Source: Neptunomonas japonica DSM 18939 (GTDB taxonomy: Bacteria; Pseudomonadota; Gammaproteobacteria; Pseudomonadales; Balneatricaceae). From it: a stretch of DNA of 64,000 bases. The translations under genes and the position numbers were made by a program. The notes under the pieces were generated by a model. It was not told the origin of the DNA. It ran no database searches and saw only the letters and a program-made list of their open reading frames with translations. Below, in pieces: positions 35,008 to 43,895 of this stretch (its first letter is position 1; each line of letters begins with the position of its first letter). Location: the NCBI RefSeq assembly GCF_000422765.1, contig NZ_KE383915.1:41981-105980 (forward strand). The letters are read 5' to 3'.

Positions 35008-35532
35008 TCAGACCAATTTAGCCATCGCTGACTGCAACGCCAATTTTATTTCTTCATTATTGATAGATGATTTTTCCATATCAAAATTCTCATAAAAACT
35101 TGGCACTGAGCAACTCGCTTTTACTTCACCCGCAAAAAATGGAGCTGAATTCAGCGCCTGAGCTAACACGCCCGCTCCCCCTCTTGCACCTGGAGAGGTA
35201 GATAAAAGCACCATAGATTTATTCTGAAAAACCTTCGGATTAATACGAGAACACCAATCAAATAGATTTTTGTACGCCGCACTGTAAGAGCCATTGTGCT
35301 CTGCAAAAGAGATGACCAAAGCATCACAACCAGCAATTTTTTCTAAAAACGCCTGCGCTAAAGCCGGCTTACCCAGTTCAGTTTCTTTATCTTCACTAAA
35401 CAAAGGGAGCTCGTAATCGTTCAAATCTAAAACATCAACATGGCTTGATTCAATCAAGCTACTCGCATAAGCGACTAATTTTTTATTAATGGATTTTTTA
35501 CTACTACTGGCGGCAAAAGCTACTATTTTCAT
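35008..35532 (-). CDS. NADPH-dependent FMN reductase family protein
   Basis: A 174-residue flavodoxin-like protein. Its start MKIVAFAASSSKKSINKKLVAYAS carries the FMN phosphate loop, and the centre reads SFAEHNGSYSAAYKNLFDWCSR, as in YieF/ChrR-type NADPH:FMN/quinone reductases. The start at 35532 is preferred; a GTG at 35565 adds 11 residues not typical of the family. It may reduce quinones or chromate in the cytoplasm, in line with the azoR operon nearby, but it is a separate gene. Confidence 0.88.
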   Translation of the reverse strand: MKIVAFAASSSKKSINKKLVAYASSLIESSHVDVLDLNDYELPLFSEDKETELGKPALAQAFLEKIAGCDALVISFAEHNGSYSAAYKNLFDWCSRINPKVFQNKSMVLLSTSPGARGGAGVLAQALNSAPFFAGEVKASCSVPSFYENFDMEKSSINNEEIKLALQSAMAKLV

Positions 35533-35662
35533 AATGTACTCATCTTTATTAAAGGGTAGAAACACTAGTGGTTACATAAAGTGTAATACACGACCTAAAT
35601 CGCACTAATAAGATTAATCTCACTGGCATATCCTTGATCGTATATTAAACAATCACATCGAG

Positions 35663-36799
35663 CTAACCAAGCTCATATGATTTCACGGCATAGGAATCTG
35701 ATTGGCTTATATGAGAAAACACATTATCAATGATTTCAATGGTGCCCCATATCTCTGTGTATGTTGATTTTCCTGTCTCTGTTATTTGTTTATGAATATG
35801 TATTTCTCGTTGCATCGCACTATCTGCCCACTGCTTACTTCCACAGAACCTATGATGCCAGTCATGCGATGGTACAGTGCCTTGAAAAACAGCAATACGC
35901 ACCGGTAACTCAATAAGAACATTACGTAATATCCATAAAAAACAATCAAAGACATAAAGCCCAATATTAGAGCTATTCTCAGGAAATGGCGTCCCACAAT
36001 AACGGCCATTTGTTAGTTGAATATGGCTTTGTTTTGAAGTGAGTGTAGTTGGAATCCAGATATGCTCACAGATTAATTGAAGCAATGCAGCTATCTGACA
36101 AAGCAACAGCATCGGGACTATATATGCCCAAAACACCAGCCAAAATCCCGCATACACAGCCACCGAACATAAAACCAAGACCCACAAAACACTCATCACT
36201 TTTCTCACATTAGTACTGTGGAAAAAGTTATCTATAAATCGACTTTTCAATGACTGATAATGAAAAACTGGGCTTATGCATAATAGCAAAAGATGAACCC
36301 ATAACTGTGCCTTGCTCTTTCCTGGGTCAAAACCTAGATCAATCACTCTTTGAGCATCACAATCTTCTAAAGAGCCAAAATGCTTTCCGTGGTGCTTTAG
36401 ATGATCCATTCGATAATACTGACAGCTCTGCACAAAAAATACCGTCGTCAGTAATTCCCCAAATAAAAAATCTAGCTTTCTATTTTTGAAAAAGACACCA
36501 TGAGACATCATATGAATATTTGTGGTAATCATATAACGAGAACCAGCCACCAGAGATAATAATGAAACAAGTAAAAGTGCAATGTTATTATTAATAGTAA
36601 AAGCATACACACCTAAAATACCTACTATCAAATAAAGCATCGCCATAATAAAATGTGTAGAACCGTTAGGAATAAATAAACGTTTTCTATTTAATATTTC
36701 TTTTCCCGAAAAAAGAACCCATAAAAAAATAAAAGGATAATTATCAAACCGATGCGCATTGGTCGAAAAGTCCCCTCCAACATTTTTATATTCATCCAT
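35663..36799 (-). CDS. Histidine-box membrane protein, fatty acid desaturase-like
   Basis: A 378-residue polytopic membrane protein with three histidine clusters of the FA_desaturase superfamily: HMMSH at residues 96-100, HLKHH at 133-137 and HDWHH at 312-316. Hydrophobic segments between them fit the usual four-helix, di-iron membrane architecture. The clusters suggest an oxygen-dependent desaturase, hydroxylase or ketolase. Substrate cannot be read. The N-terminus (MDEYKNVGGDFS) and the C-terminal 60 residues are not typical of DesA-type lipid desaturases. GGAG precedes the ATG. It stands alone, with AT-rich sequence upstream, and may be acquired. It needs a ferredoxin or other electron donor, none of which is adjacent. 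Confidence 0.78.
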   Translation of the reverse strand: MDEYKNVGGDFSTNAHRFDNYPFIFLWVLFSGKEILNRKRLFIPNGSTHFIMAMLYLIVGILGVYAFTINNNIALLLVSLLSLVAGSRYMITTNIHMMSHGVFFKNRKLDFLFGELLTTVFFVQSCQYYRMDHLKHHGKHFGSLEDCDAQRVIDLGFDPGKSKAQLWVHLLLLCISPVFHYQSLKSRFIDNFFHSTNVRKVMSVLWVLVLCSVAVYAGFWLVFWAYIVPMLLLCQIAALLQLICEHIWIPTTLTSKQSHIQLTNGRYCGTPFPENSSNIGLYVFDCFLWILRNVLIELPVRIAVFQGTVPSHDWHHRFCGSKQWADSAMQREIHIHKQITETGKSTYTEIWGTIEIIDNVFSHISQSDSYAVKSYELG

Positions 36800-37020
36800 A
36801 ATAACTCTCCGAGTATACCTGCAATTTTTTATTATTTAACACAAAGATTTAAATTATATATAACTCTATAGAAAATACATTTTAATCTTGTAAAAAAACA
36901 GTAAAAGCTCAAGAAAATCAAAAGATAAGTAGTAGGGAGAAGGTTAGTTAACGCCACACGCTAAATACATGCGGCGCCTCTTGTTCACTCTTAAAATACT
37001 GGGCAAATAACAATGCTTAT

Positions 37021-38130
37021 CTATTTACGAATAAGCGTTCCTGTTCCATCTGCATGCCACTGATAAACGCCAAAATAAAAACCATTAAGATCACCCTTAT
37101 CGTCCCAACTGATAGGACCAATGACGGTATCAATAGTCTCCGCTCGCAAAGCGGCAGCTACTTTCTGAGTATCTTGCATACCTACACGTTGAATGGCATC
37201 TGCAAACGCTTGAACAGCAGCATAGCTTGTCCAGATAAAAGGGCCTTTAGGATCAACGCCTTTATTCTTTAGTAACTCAACAACCCCATGGTTTTTGTCC
37301 ATCAGGTCATAACGCTCTGGCAGTGTTACAAGTAAGCCTTCAACAGCCTCACCTGCAAGATAAGCAATATCTTTATTACCGAGACCTTCTGGTCCCATAT
37401 AAACGGGGTTAAAACCAACATCTTTTGCTTGGCGCATAATAAGCGCTAATTCCGGGTGATAACCACCATAATAGACAAAATCAACATTATGCCGCTTAAG
37501 CTTGCCTATCAACGCAGAAAAATCTTTTTCGCCATGGTTTACGCCATCTGTACTCACTATATTAATGCCATTAGTTAGCAAGTGGTTTCGCACTATTGTC
37601 GCAACGCCTTTCCCGTACTGTTGCTTATCGTGAATAATAGCAACACGCTGGGGTTTAACTATCTCAGAGATATAACCAGCAGCAGTTTTCCCCTGCTCAG
37701 AATCCAAACCAATAGTGCGGAATACATTTTGATAACCACGTCGGGTAATGCCTGGATTAGTTGAACCAGTAATTACTAATACATCTTCATCCTGATAAAC
37801 ATCGGTAGCCGGCTGGGTCGAGCTAGAACAAAGGTGCCCAACAACATACTTAACACCATCTTTAATGACACGATTTGCCACAGAAACAGCTTGCTTGGGC
37901 TCACACGCATCATCGTACTCTATTACTTTAATTAAATGACCGTTAACACCACCCGCTTTGTTCAGCATTTCAATTGCAGCGTAAGCACCCTGTAATTGCA
38001 TCTGCCCATACGGTGAAACCGGACCAGAGAACGGCCCAGCAATACCTATTTTGAGCACATCACTCGATTGAGCAGGTAGGCTCATTGCTGCAAGTAATAC
38101 AGTTATAGAGAGTTTTTTTATTAGCTTCAT
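37021..38130 (-). CDS. LivJ/LivK-type branched-chain amino acid binding protein (orphan)
   Basis: A 369-residue periplasmic binding protein. Its signal peptide ends in LPAQS near residue 22. It then follows E. coli LivJ/LivK closely: IEYDDACEPKQAVSVANRVI, YVVGHLCSSSTQPATDVY, VAIIHDKQQYGKGVA, VDFVYYGGYHPELALIMRQA, MGPEGLGNKDIA and the C-terminal VIGPISWDDKGDLNGFYFGVYQWHADG. The family binds Leu, Ile and Val. There is no permease or ATPase next to it, unlike the complete set at 4639-9327, so it either serves a transporter elsewhere or feeds that set. AGGA lies upstream at good spacing. Confidence 0.93.
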   Translation of the reverse strand: MKLIKKLSITVLLAAMSLPAQSSDVLKIGIAGPFSGPVSPYGQMQLQGAYAAIEMLNKAGGVNGHLIKVIEYDDACEPKQAVSVANRVIKDGVKYVVGHLCSSSTQPATDVYQDEDVLVITGSTNPGITRRGYQNVFRTIGLDSEQGKTAAGYISEIVKPQRVAIIHDKQQYGKGVATIVRNHLLTNGINIVSTDGVNHGEKDFSALIGKLKRHNVDFVYYGGYHPELALIMRQAKDVGFNPVYMGPEGLGNKDIAYLAGEAVEGLLVTLPERYDLMDKNHGVVELLKNKGVDPKGPFIWTSYAAVQAFADAIQRVGMQDTQKVAAALRAETIDTVIGPISWDDKGDLNGFYFGVYQWHADGTGTLIRK

Positions 38131-38312
38131 GATGGTTTCCTAAAGCGTGATAAGCAGGCGGATAGTGCCTGCTTACATTATTAATTAGGATGCTTGTGGC
38201 TTCCCAGTTAAATGATTCAATCAACGCAAAGGATAATGTACTTATAACGAGTAAAAAGCACTGATTTAACGCAATTCTCTTTGATTATTAGAATCTGAAG
38301 TATCACCAGTGT

Positions 38313-38813
38313 TTATTGTAAACGGCGTACGATGGCATCACTTAGCTGCATAACCCTTTTTCGATTAACCCCTAAATCACTATAGCCTGCCCGTGAAGCC
38401 GAGCGAAAATGTAGTAGGTTATTTTTCGGATCATAACGTGTTTCAACATCATCAATAAAACCAAATAAAGAAGAGTGAAAGGTAGCTGCTAAATACAATG
38501 AATCTGAATGAAGCCCTTGATTTTCTTGAAGCCTACCACCCGCATCGGTGATCACTTCTTTTATTGTTGAAATAATCTCTACTGAAGATAAGTTTGCACG
38601 CACACCTGCTTCACTCAAATCAATAGGCTGTATGAAATGTGACGTATCTTCAGGGTATTCACTACATACACAATTGGGCTTCTGTATGCACGCAGCCAAC
38701 TTAGTATCTACCAATCCGAGTGGCTGGTTGTTTTTCGTAAGATAACTTAATACAAAGAAACCGATAATAACTGCAGAGATAACTACAACGATTAACGTTA
38801 ATAAAAGTTTCAT
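38313..38813 (-). CDS. DUF1499 family protein
   Basis: A 166-residue protein. One N-terminal hydrophobic segment (residues 2-24) precedes the DUF1499 core: CIQKPNCVCSEYPEDTSHFIQPI and later YLAATFHSSLFGFIDDVETRYDPKNNLLHFRSASRAGYSDLGVNRKRV, which is the conserved family signature. The function is unknown. Three cysteines sit in the exported part. AAGGA precedes the ATG. It is 75 bases downstream of a cytochrome c gene on the same strand and may belong to its transcript. Confidence 0.85.
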   Translation of the reverse strand: MKLLLTLIVVVISAVIIGFFVLSYLTKNNQPLGLVDTKLAACIQKPNCVCSEYPEDTSHFIQPIDLSEAGVRANLSSVEIISTIKEVITDAGGRLQENQGLHSDSLYLAATFHSSLFGFIDDVETRYDPKNNLLHFRSASRAGYSDLGVNRKRVMQLSDAIVRRLQ

Positions 38814-38887
38814 CGTGTAACATCCTTATCGCTGACATATAGCTGCTGATTTAAAAGAGGCTGATGGCTTCCCATCAGCACACAAAA

Positions 38888-39208
38888 CTACTTTGCAAAT
38901 TTATAATATTCACGGTTCAAATAAGCGGCCACATCGCTAACATCTTCAGGGAACCAGCCTACATCAAGGTTGGTATTGCACCCTTCAACTCTACTTTCAA
39001 GTTTTGCATAGGTGGTAGCTTTACGGTCTTCACGCTGATAAATCTCAGTGCCATGACAGGTTTCGCAATTAGCATCAGTATACTGCTCACCGCTGATAGT
39101 TCGCTCTATCTCTACTTCTTGATACAGCTCTAACCCGCTATCGGCATTACCCGCAAACACCGACGATGAGCTCAATATCAAAGCAACGCTTAAAGAACTT
39201 ATTTTCAT
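38888..39208 (-). CDS. Small c-type cytochrome
   Basis: A 106-residue exported protein. A signal peptide ends in VFAG near residue 20. A single haem-attachment motif CETCH lies at residues 48-52, and a later Met/Cys-poor region (GCNTNLDVGWFPEDVSDVAAYLNREYYKF) ends in the typical cytochrome c C-terminal helix. An axial Met is not obvious after the haem site, so a second His or another ligand may be used. GGGAGG is a strong ribosome-binding site. It follows dsbD by 34 bases, so electron-transfer or haem-maturation roles are plausible. Confidence 0.85.
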   Translation of the reverse strand: MKISSLSVALILSSSSVFAGNADSGLELYQEVEIERTISGEQYTDANCETCHGTEIYQREDRKATTYAKLESRVEGCNTNLDVGWFPEDVSDVAAYLNREYYKFAK

Positions 39209-39242
39209 ATTTCCTCCCTGTGGCCCGCAGCCATTCTTATTT

Positions 39243-41162
39243 TTATGACCCTGTTAGCCTTGTCAAATGACTAACGAAGTCAGATGGATCTATAACACCA
39301 ATTAATGTCAGCTCCGAGCGTAGCACACCCGATTGATTATAAAAAATAAGCGCCGGAGGACCAATGACCTTATAGGCTTTATTAAGTGATTTGGAATCAG
39401 CATCATTCGCTGTCACATCAACCTTAATGCGCACAAAGCCAGATAGCGCTTGCTGTACTTTCGCATCGGCAAAAGTGACATGCTCAAGCTCAATACACGA
39501 AATACACCAATCAGCATAAAAATCCAACATGACAGGCTTACCGGTTATTTTCGCTTGCTTTAAAAGTGGCTCTAATTCACTTATTGATGTCACTGTAACA
39601 AAGCTTAATTTATTAACTTGAGAATTAGCAGAAGAATTAGAAGCTAAGCCTTTTAGCGGATAAATTAAACTGTTACCACCTGAGAACACTCCAACCAATA
39701 AAGCCGACCCATAGAGTAATAGCATTACTCCAACACCTTTCCATAGCTTTAACCAACCCTTGGCATCAGGTGGAATTCCATCAACAGCCCGCATATATAT
39801 TGCAGCAATAATAAGGATGATCGCTGTCAAAGTCATGGTGACGGATACGGGCACTACACGGTCGAGCATCCACACAGCCATCAATAACAAAGCCACACCA
39901 AACCCGGCTTTGATAGAATCCATCCAACGCCCAGCTTTAGGTAATAGTTTCCCTGCAGAGGCACCTATCAACAAAATCGGAACTCCCATTCCCATACTTA
40001 GTGTGAACAAGGCAAGTCCACCCATAACAGGGTCTCCGGTCTGGCCTATATAAATAAGAGCACCGGCTAAAGGCGCTGCCATACATGGACCAACAATCAG
40101 CGCTGATAACAGCCCCATAACGGCAACGCCGGTTACCGTTCCGCCTTGTTGATGATGGCTAGTTTTATTCAATTTGCTTTGCCATGCATTTGGCAACTGA
40201 AGCTCATAAAAGCCAAACATAGACAACGAAAGCATGACAAATACCAGGCTGAAAAAACCAATAATCCACGCGTTCTGAAAAGCCGCTTGTAAATTTTCGC
40301 CAAACAAGCCAGCTAGGACGCCAGCCACAGTATAAGTAACAGACACAGCCAGCACATATACCATCGACAAAAACATCGCCCTTCGTGTCGTTATTCTATG
40401 ACCGTGCCCTGCAATAATGCTGGAGATAATAGGAATCATAGGAAACACACATGGCGTTAACGACAAAGCCAAACCTGCCAAGAAAAAAGCCCCTAGCGTA
40501 AGTAACAGATTATCGCCCGAAATAAGACTAGCAAATTGATCCTGTTCACTCAAAAACCCAGCCTGACTATTAAGCGCTACTTGAGAGACACCATTATTAG
40601 CCTGCCCCAAGGAACGACTATTTTCAGATACTGTTTCAGAAGAAGCATCAGCGGGTATAGACGCTATTTTCACAATCTCGGCTGGAATATTAGTAAGCGC
40701 CAAATCTGTAGTTACTGGCGGATAACAGATGCCTCCTTCCCAACACCCCTGATAGGTGATTTTCAAGCTTCCGTCAGTTGGGGTTCCTGTTACGCTGCGA
40801 ACTTGTAAGGTGACATCTGCACTTTTATGAAACACCTCAACGGTACCAAATAAAGGATCATCTTTTGTATCTGTTGCACCGTTGATATGACTAATAATTT
40901 CTAGCGTTTTAGAGGGAACAACTTTTATACGATCTCGATATAAATAATAGTCATCTGGAATATCCCAACGTAAAAAAACCTGACCATTATCACCTACTTC
41001 AGGCACAAAGATGTATGCTTTCTCAACGGGTAAAGGGCCATCGCCTGCCTGCCCTGCTGAACTTTTCTTATCGAAAAACCCGGCATTGGCAAATGAAACA
41101 CTCATCGCCAGAACACAAATAATTGTGAGGGTTTTAATTACTATTTTTATTGCGCTCGGCAC
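39243..41162 (-). CDS. dsbD: Thiol:disulfide interchange protein DsbD
   Basis: A three-domain electron carrier of about 639 residues that moves reducing power from cytoplasmic thioredoxin to the periplasm. The signal peptide ends in SFANA. The N-terminal alpha domain contains YQGCWEGGICYPP. The membrane domain contains FLAGLALSLTPCVFPMIPI and ALIVGPCMAAPLAGAL, with one redox Cys each. The C-terminal thioredoxin-like domain has DFYADWCISC. The start is taken as a GTG at 41162, because AGGAG lies nine bases upstream and the resulting signal peptide is regular; an ATG at 41186 adds eight residues without any Shine-Dalgarno. It probably supports cytochrome c maturation and MsrA. Confidence 0.94.
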   Translation of the reverse strand: MPSAIKIVIKTLTIICVLAMSVSFANAGFFDKKSSAGQAGDGPLPVEKAYIFVPEVGDNGQVFLRWDIPDDYYLYRDRIKVVPSKTLEIISHINGATDTKDDPLFGTVEVFHKSADVTLQVRSVTGTPTDGSLKITYQGCWEGGICYPPVTTDLALTNIPAEIVKIASIPADASSETVSENSRSLGQANNGVSQVALNSQAGFLSEQDQFASLISGDNLLLTLGAFFLAGLALSLTPCVFPMIPIISSIIAGHGHRITTRRAMFLSMVYVLAVSVTYTVAGVLAGLFGENLQAAFQNAWIIGFFSLVFVMLSLSMFGFYELQLPNAWQSKLNKTSHHQQGGTVTGVAVMGLLSALIVGPCMAAPLAGALIYIGQTGDPVMGGLALFTLSMGMGVPILLIGASAGKLLPKAGRWMDSIKAGFGVALLLMAVWMLDRVVPVSVTMTLTAIILIIAAIYMRAVDGIPPDAKGWLKLWKGVGVMLLLYGSALLVGVFSGGNSLIYPLKGLASNSSANSQVNKLSFVTVTSISELEPLLKQAKITGKPVMLDFYADWCISCIELEHVTFADAKVQQALSGFVRIKVDVTANDADSKSLNKAYKVIGPPALIFYNQSGVLRSELTLIGVIDPSDFVSHLTRLTGS

Positions 41163-41455
41163 CCTGAGGCACTCCTGAATTGTCATTTAATATGCTATGG
41201 ACTACAGGTGATCAGTTGAGTTCGCTTTAAGAGGATGATTTAGAAACTAAATTATTCCTGAGCAGAAAACATACGACAACATTTAATTAACATTGTAACA
41301 CTACTCTTTGGTCATATCCTTTTAGGTTTTGAGACAAGTAGCCTGTAAAAACCCTTATATAAGTCATGACTTTATGGTAAAAAGATGCGTACTTATGATT
41401 ATGCTGTACGGCCAAGATATCGGCTTGTACTGAACTGCTTCAGGAAAAATGTACC

Positions 41456-42523
41456 ATGACTGATAACCGCGTAGAAAACCTTAATATCGAATCCCATTCG
41501 GTCCTGATCACACCCGAAGACCTTAAAAACAAATTACCGATCAGTGAAGCTGCTGCAGTGGCTGTTATGAATGGCCGTAAAGTCATTCGTGATATTTTAG
41601 ACGGGACAGACAAACGCCTTTTCGTTGTGATCGGCCCATGCTCTATTCATGATGTTGATGCTGCAATTGAGTACGGTAAGCGACTTAAAGAACTATCGGA
41701 ACAAGTTAAAGATTCTATATATATAGTCATGCGTGTTTATTTTGAAAAACCACGTACAACAGTTGGCTGGAAAGGCTTAATCAACGACCCGCACCTAAAT
41801 GACTCTTTCGATATCGAAGAAGGGCTACATATTGCGCGTAAGTTAATGTTAGACCTCTCTGAAATGGGGCTCCCGTTAGCTACTGAAGCTCTAGATCCAA
41901 TCTCTCCACAATATATGCAGGATCTGATTTCATGGTCTGCTATTGGTGCTCGCACAACTGAGTCCCAGACACACCGTGAAATGTCTTCGGGTCTTTCATG
42001 CGCTGTTGGCTTCAAAAATGGTACTGACGGCGGCCTAACCGTTGCGACAAACGCACTAAACTCTGTCCAACATCCGCACAATTTTTTAGGTATAAATCCC
42101 GACGGCCAGGTGTCAATCATCCGTACTAAAGGTAACCAGTACGGGCATATTGTTCTTCGTGGCGGTGACGGCAAACCTAACTATGATTCAGTGAATGTTG
42201 CTATGTGTGAACAGGCACTAGAAAAATCAGGCCTTAAGAAAAACATTATGATTGATTGTAGTCATGCCAATTCAAGTAAAGATGCCGCCCTGCAACCACT
42301 GGTTGCTGAAAATGCTGCAAATCAGATTCTTGAAGGTAATAAATCAATTGTCGGTTTGATGATTGAGTCCAACCTTGAGTGGGGCAATCAGTCTATTCCT
42401 GAAAACTTGGACGATCTTAAATACGGCGTATCTGTTACTGATGCTTGTATCGACTGGCCAGCAACTGAAAAGTGCTTGCTAGAGATGAACAAAAAGCTAA
42501 AAGACGCACTAGCAAAACGATAG
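41456..42523 (+). CDS. 3-deoxy-7-phosphoheptulonate synthase (DAHP synthase)
   Basis: A 355-residue class I DAHP synthase of the AroF/AroG/AroH type, catalysing the first shikimate-pathway step from PEP and erythrose-4-phosphate. Signatures are FVVIGPCSIHDVDAAIEYGKRLKEL, VYFEKPRTTVGWKGLINDPH, ATEALDPISPQYMQDLISWSAIGARTTESQTHREM and MIDCSHANSSKDA. The feedback amino acid (Phe, Tyr or Trp) cannot be told reliably by eye. It is a single gene ending in a strong terminator. Confidence 0.95.
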   Translation: MTDNRVENLNIESHSVLITPEDLKNKLPISEAAAVAVMNGRKVIRDILDGTDKRLFVVIGPCSIHDVDAAIEYGKRLKELSEQVKDSIYIVMRVYFEKPRTTVGWKGLINDPHLNDSFDIEEGLHIARKLMLDLSEMGLPLATEALDPISPQYMQDLISWSAIGARTTESQTHREMSSGLSCAVGFKNGTDGGLTVATNALNSVQHPHNFLGINPDGQVSIIRTKGNQYGHIVLRGGDGKPNYDSVNVAMCEQALEKSGLKKNIMIDCSHANSSKDAALQPLVAENAANQILEGNKSIVGLMIESNLEWGNQSIPENLDDLKYGVSVTDACIDWPATEKCLLEMNKKLKDALAKR

Positions 42524-42540
42524 AACACACCACTACCTAA

Positions 42541-42572
42541 AGGGCTCCGCTTAACCAAGCCGAGCCCTTTTT
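42541..42572 (+). terminator. Terminator of the DAHP synthase gene
   Basis: AGGGCTC and GAGCCCT form a GC-rich stem with a 17-base loop, followed by TTTTT. Confidence 0.88.
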
Positions 42573-42587
42573 AGTGTATAGGCTCAA

Positions 42588-42824
42588 CTAACGAGATAAT
42601 GGCAATGCAACACCGATTGCTACAAACTTCCCAGCACAACATTGATTGAAGCGCTTTCCTTACTTCACTAACCACGGCTTTACACGATATAAAATTCGTG
42701 CCACAAAATATTCAACAACAAACTCTATAACTGAAAAAATTAGCGCCAATAATCCATTCGGCCCCGAAAAAAGAGACAAACAGGTAACGGCTATTAAGTA
42801 GACCAGCCATGTCTGAAGCTCCAT
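42588..42824 (-). pseudogene. Relic of a LysE/RhtB-family exporter
   Basis: From an ATG at 42824 the minus strand reads MELQTWLVYLIAVTCLSL then FSGPNGLLAL, the N-terminal helix and SPGPN-type signature of LysE-family translocators. It jumps directly to IEFVVEYFVARILYRVKPWLVK, typical of the C-terminal third. It meets a TAA (42660-42662) and continues in the same frame with GKRFNQCCAGKFVAIGVALPLSR, the normal C-terminal end, before TAG at 42588-42590. About 120 internal residues are missing. Internal deletion plus an in-frame stop shows a dead gene. It begins 17 bases after the ABM-domain gene, so the two once formed an operon. Confidence 0.78.
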
Positions 42825-42841
42825 TGCTAACACGTCTTAAC

Positions 42842-43129
42842 TTAAAACGAATACTCACGCGAAATATGTGCGACTTGCACAGTATACGACTCATACCAAC
42901 GCTCACGGCCCAGCTGCTGCGCTATCTTATGTTCAGCATGCGATTTCCAAGCGCGAATACTTTCCTCATTAGGCCAGTAGGATAATGCAATCTCATTGGC
43001 GCCTTCTGTTACTGCTGTAAATTCTATACAGCCAAATTGCTCTATTGCTATATCTCGCATTTTATTGGCAACAGAAAAATATTCACTATCTAACTCGCGT
43101 GTTTTTGCACGAAATATGACTACATACAC
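42842..43129 (-). CDS. Antibiotic biosynthesis monooxygenase (ABM) domain protein
   Basis: A 95-residue ferredoxin-like-fold protein. It opens YVVIFRAKTRELDSEYFSVANKMRDIAIEQFGCIEF and later has ALSYWPNEESIRAWKSHAEHKIAQQLGRERWYESY, the pattern of cofactor-free ABM enzymes and heme-degrading relatives. The start is assigned to a GTG at 43129 with GAGG ten bases upstream; a TTG at 43135 is alternative. A second gene of the former operon, a LysE exporter, is now a relic downstream. Confidence 0.85.
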   Translation of the reverse strand: MYVVIFRAKTRELDSEYFSVANKMRDIAIEQFGCIEFTAVTEGANEIALSYWPNEESIRAWKSHAEHKIAQQLGRERWYESYTVQVAHISREYSF

Positions 43130-43317
43130 AATCAAAATACCTCGGTGTAATTATCTAATCTAAGTGTTAGTAGGTCATTCAAGGCCATAAAACATATAAA
43201 ACCTTGAGTAATTAACTATACAGGCCTCAACTTTCATCTATTCTGTCGTATCTGTTAAACTTTTTTTATATTTAGTCGTCCTATATTATCTCAGCCTCTT
43301 AGAAGGATCTATTTTAC

Positions 43318-43824
43318 ATGCTTTCTGTTTTTCGATGTATTAACCGCTCTGCCCTATTCTGGCTAGCGATGATTGTTCTTTGTATTAGCATGGAATCTAT
43401 CGCTCTTTATTACCAATACGTATTAGATTATGGCCCCTGCGTACTTTGTGTACATATTCGTGCGTGGGTGTTTGCGCTATTAATTATCTCTATTATTGGT
43501 TTTATACTGCGTAAAACACGCTTGGGACTCATTATATCTAACCTAGTCGCTCTTGCATTTTCTATAGGTATGCTAGAGCGAGCTTATACAACTCTAGGAA
43601 TCGAGCGAGGCTTTGTTGATGGAAGCTGCACGCTAAGCTCGGGCTTTCCTTCGTGGCTAGCGCTAGACAAGTGGATACCATATGCATTCGAGCCTTGGGA
43701 AGCCTGTGGCTACACTCCAGAGTTACTATTTGGCATCACTATGGCCGAAGGCTTAATTGTACTATCCGCTGGGCTATTGATTGTGATGTTATTAATGCTG
43801 CTAACAAGTCTATCAAAACGCTAA
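43318..43824 (+). CDS. dsbB: Disulfide bond formation protein DsbB
   Basis: A 168-residue four-helix inner-membrane protein. It has both cysteine pairs of DsbB: C41/C44 in GPCVLCVHIRAW and C104/C130 in DGSCTLSSGF and EACGYTPELLF, matching the numbering of the E. coli protein. It reoxidises DsbA and passes electrons to quinone. No dsbA is adjacent. AAGGA lies upstream of the ATG. Confidence 0.95.
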   Translation: MLSVFRCINRSALFWLAMIVLCISMESIALYYQYVLDYGPCVLCVHIRAWVFALLIISIIGFILRKTRLGLIISNLVALAFSIGMLERAYTTLGIERGFVDGSCTLSSGFPSWLALDKWIPYAFEPWEACGYTPELLFGITMAEGLIVLSAGLLIVMLLMLLTSLSKR

Positions 43825-43895
43825 TCCTCCCCCTTTAATTGTCCGCCCACCTCCCCCTCGCAACCCACTGCGTTGCGAAAGGGAGATAGCTTGCT

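Noticed and set aside
42712-42906. 64-codon minus-strand frame overlapping the ABM gene end
   Set aside because: The other minus-strand frame (ATG at 42824) shows clear LysE-family similarity, so this one is a shadow over that relic.
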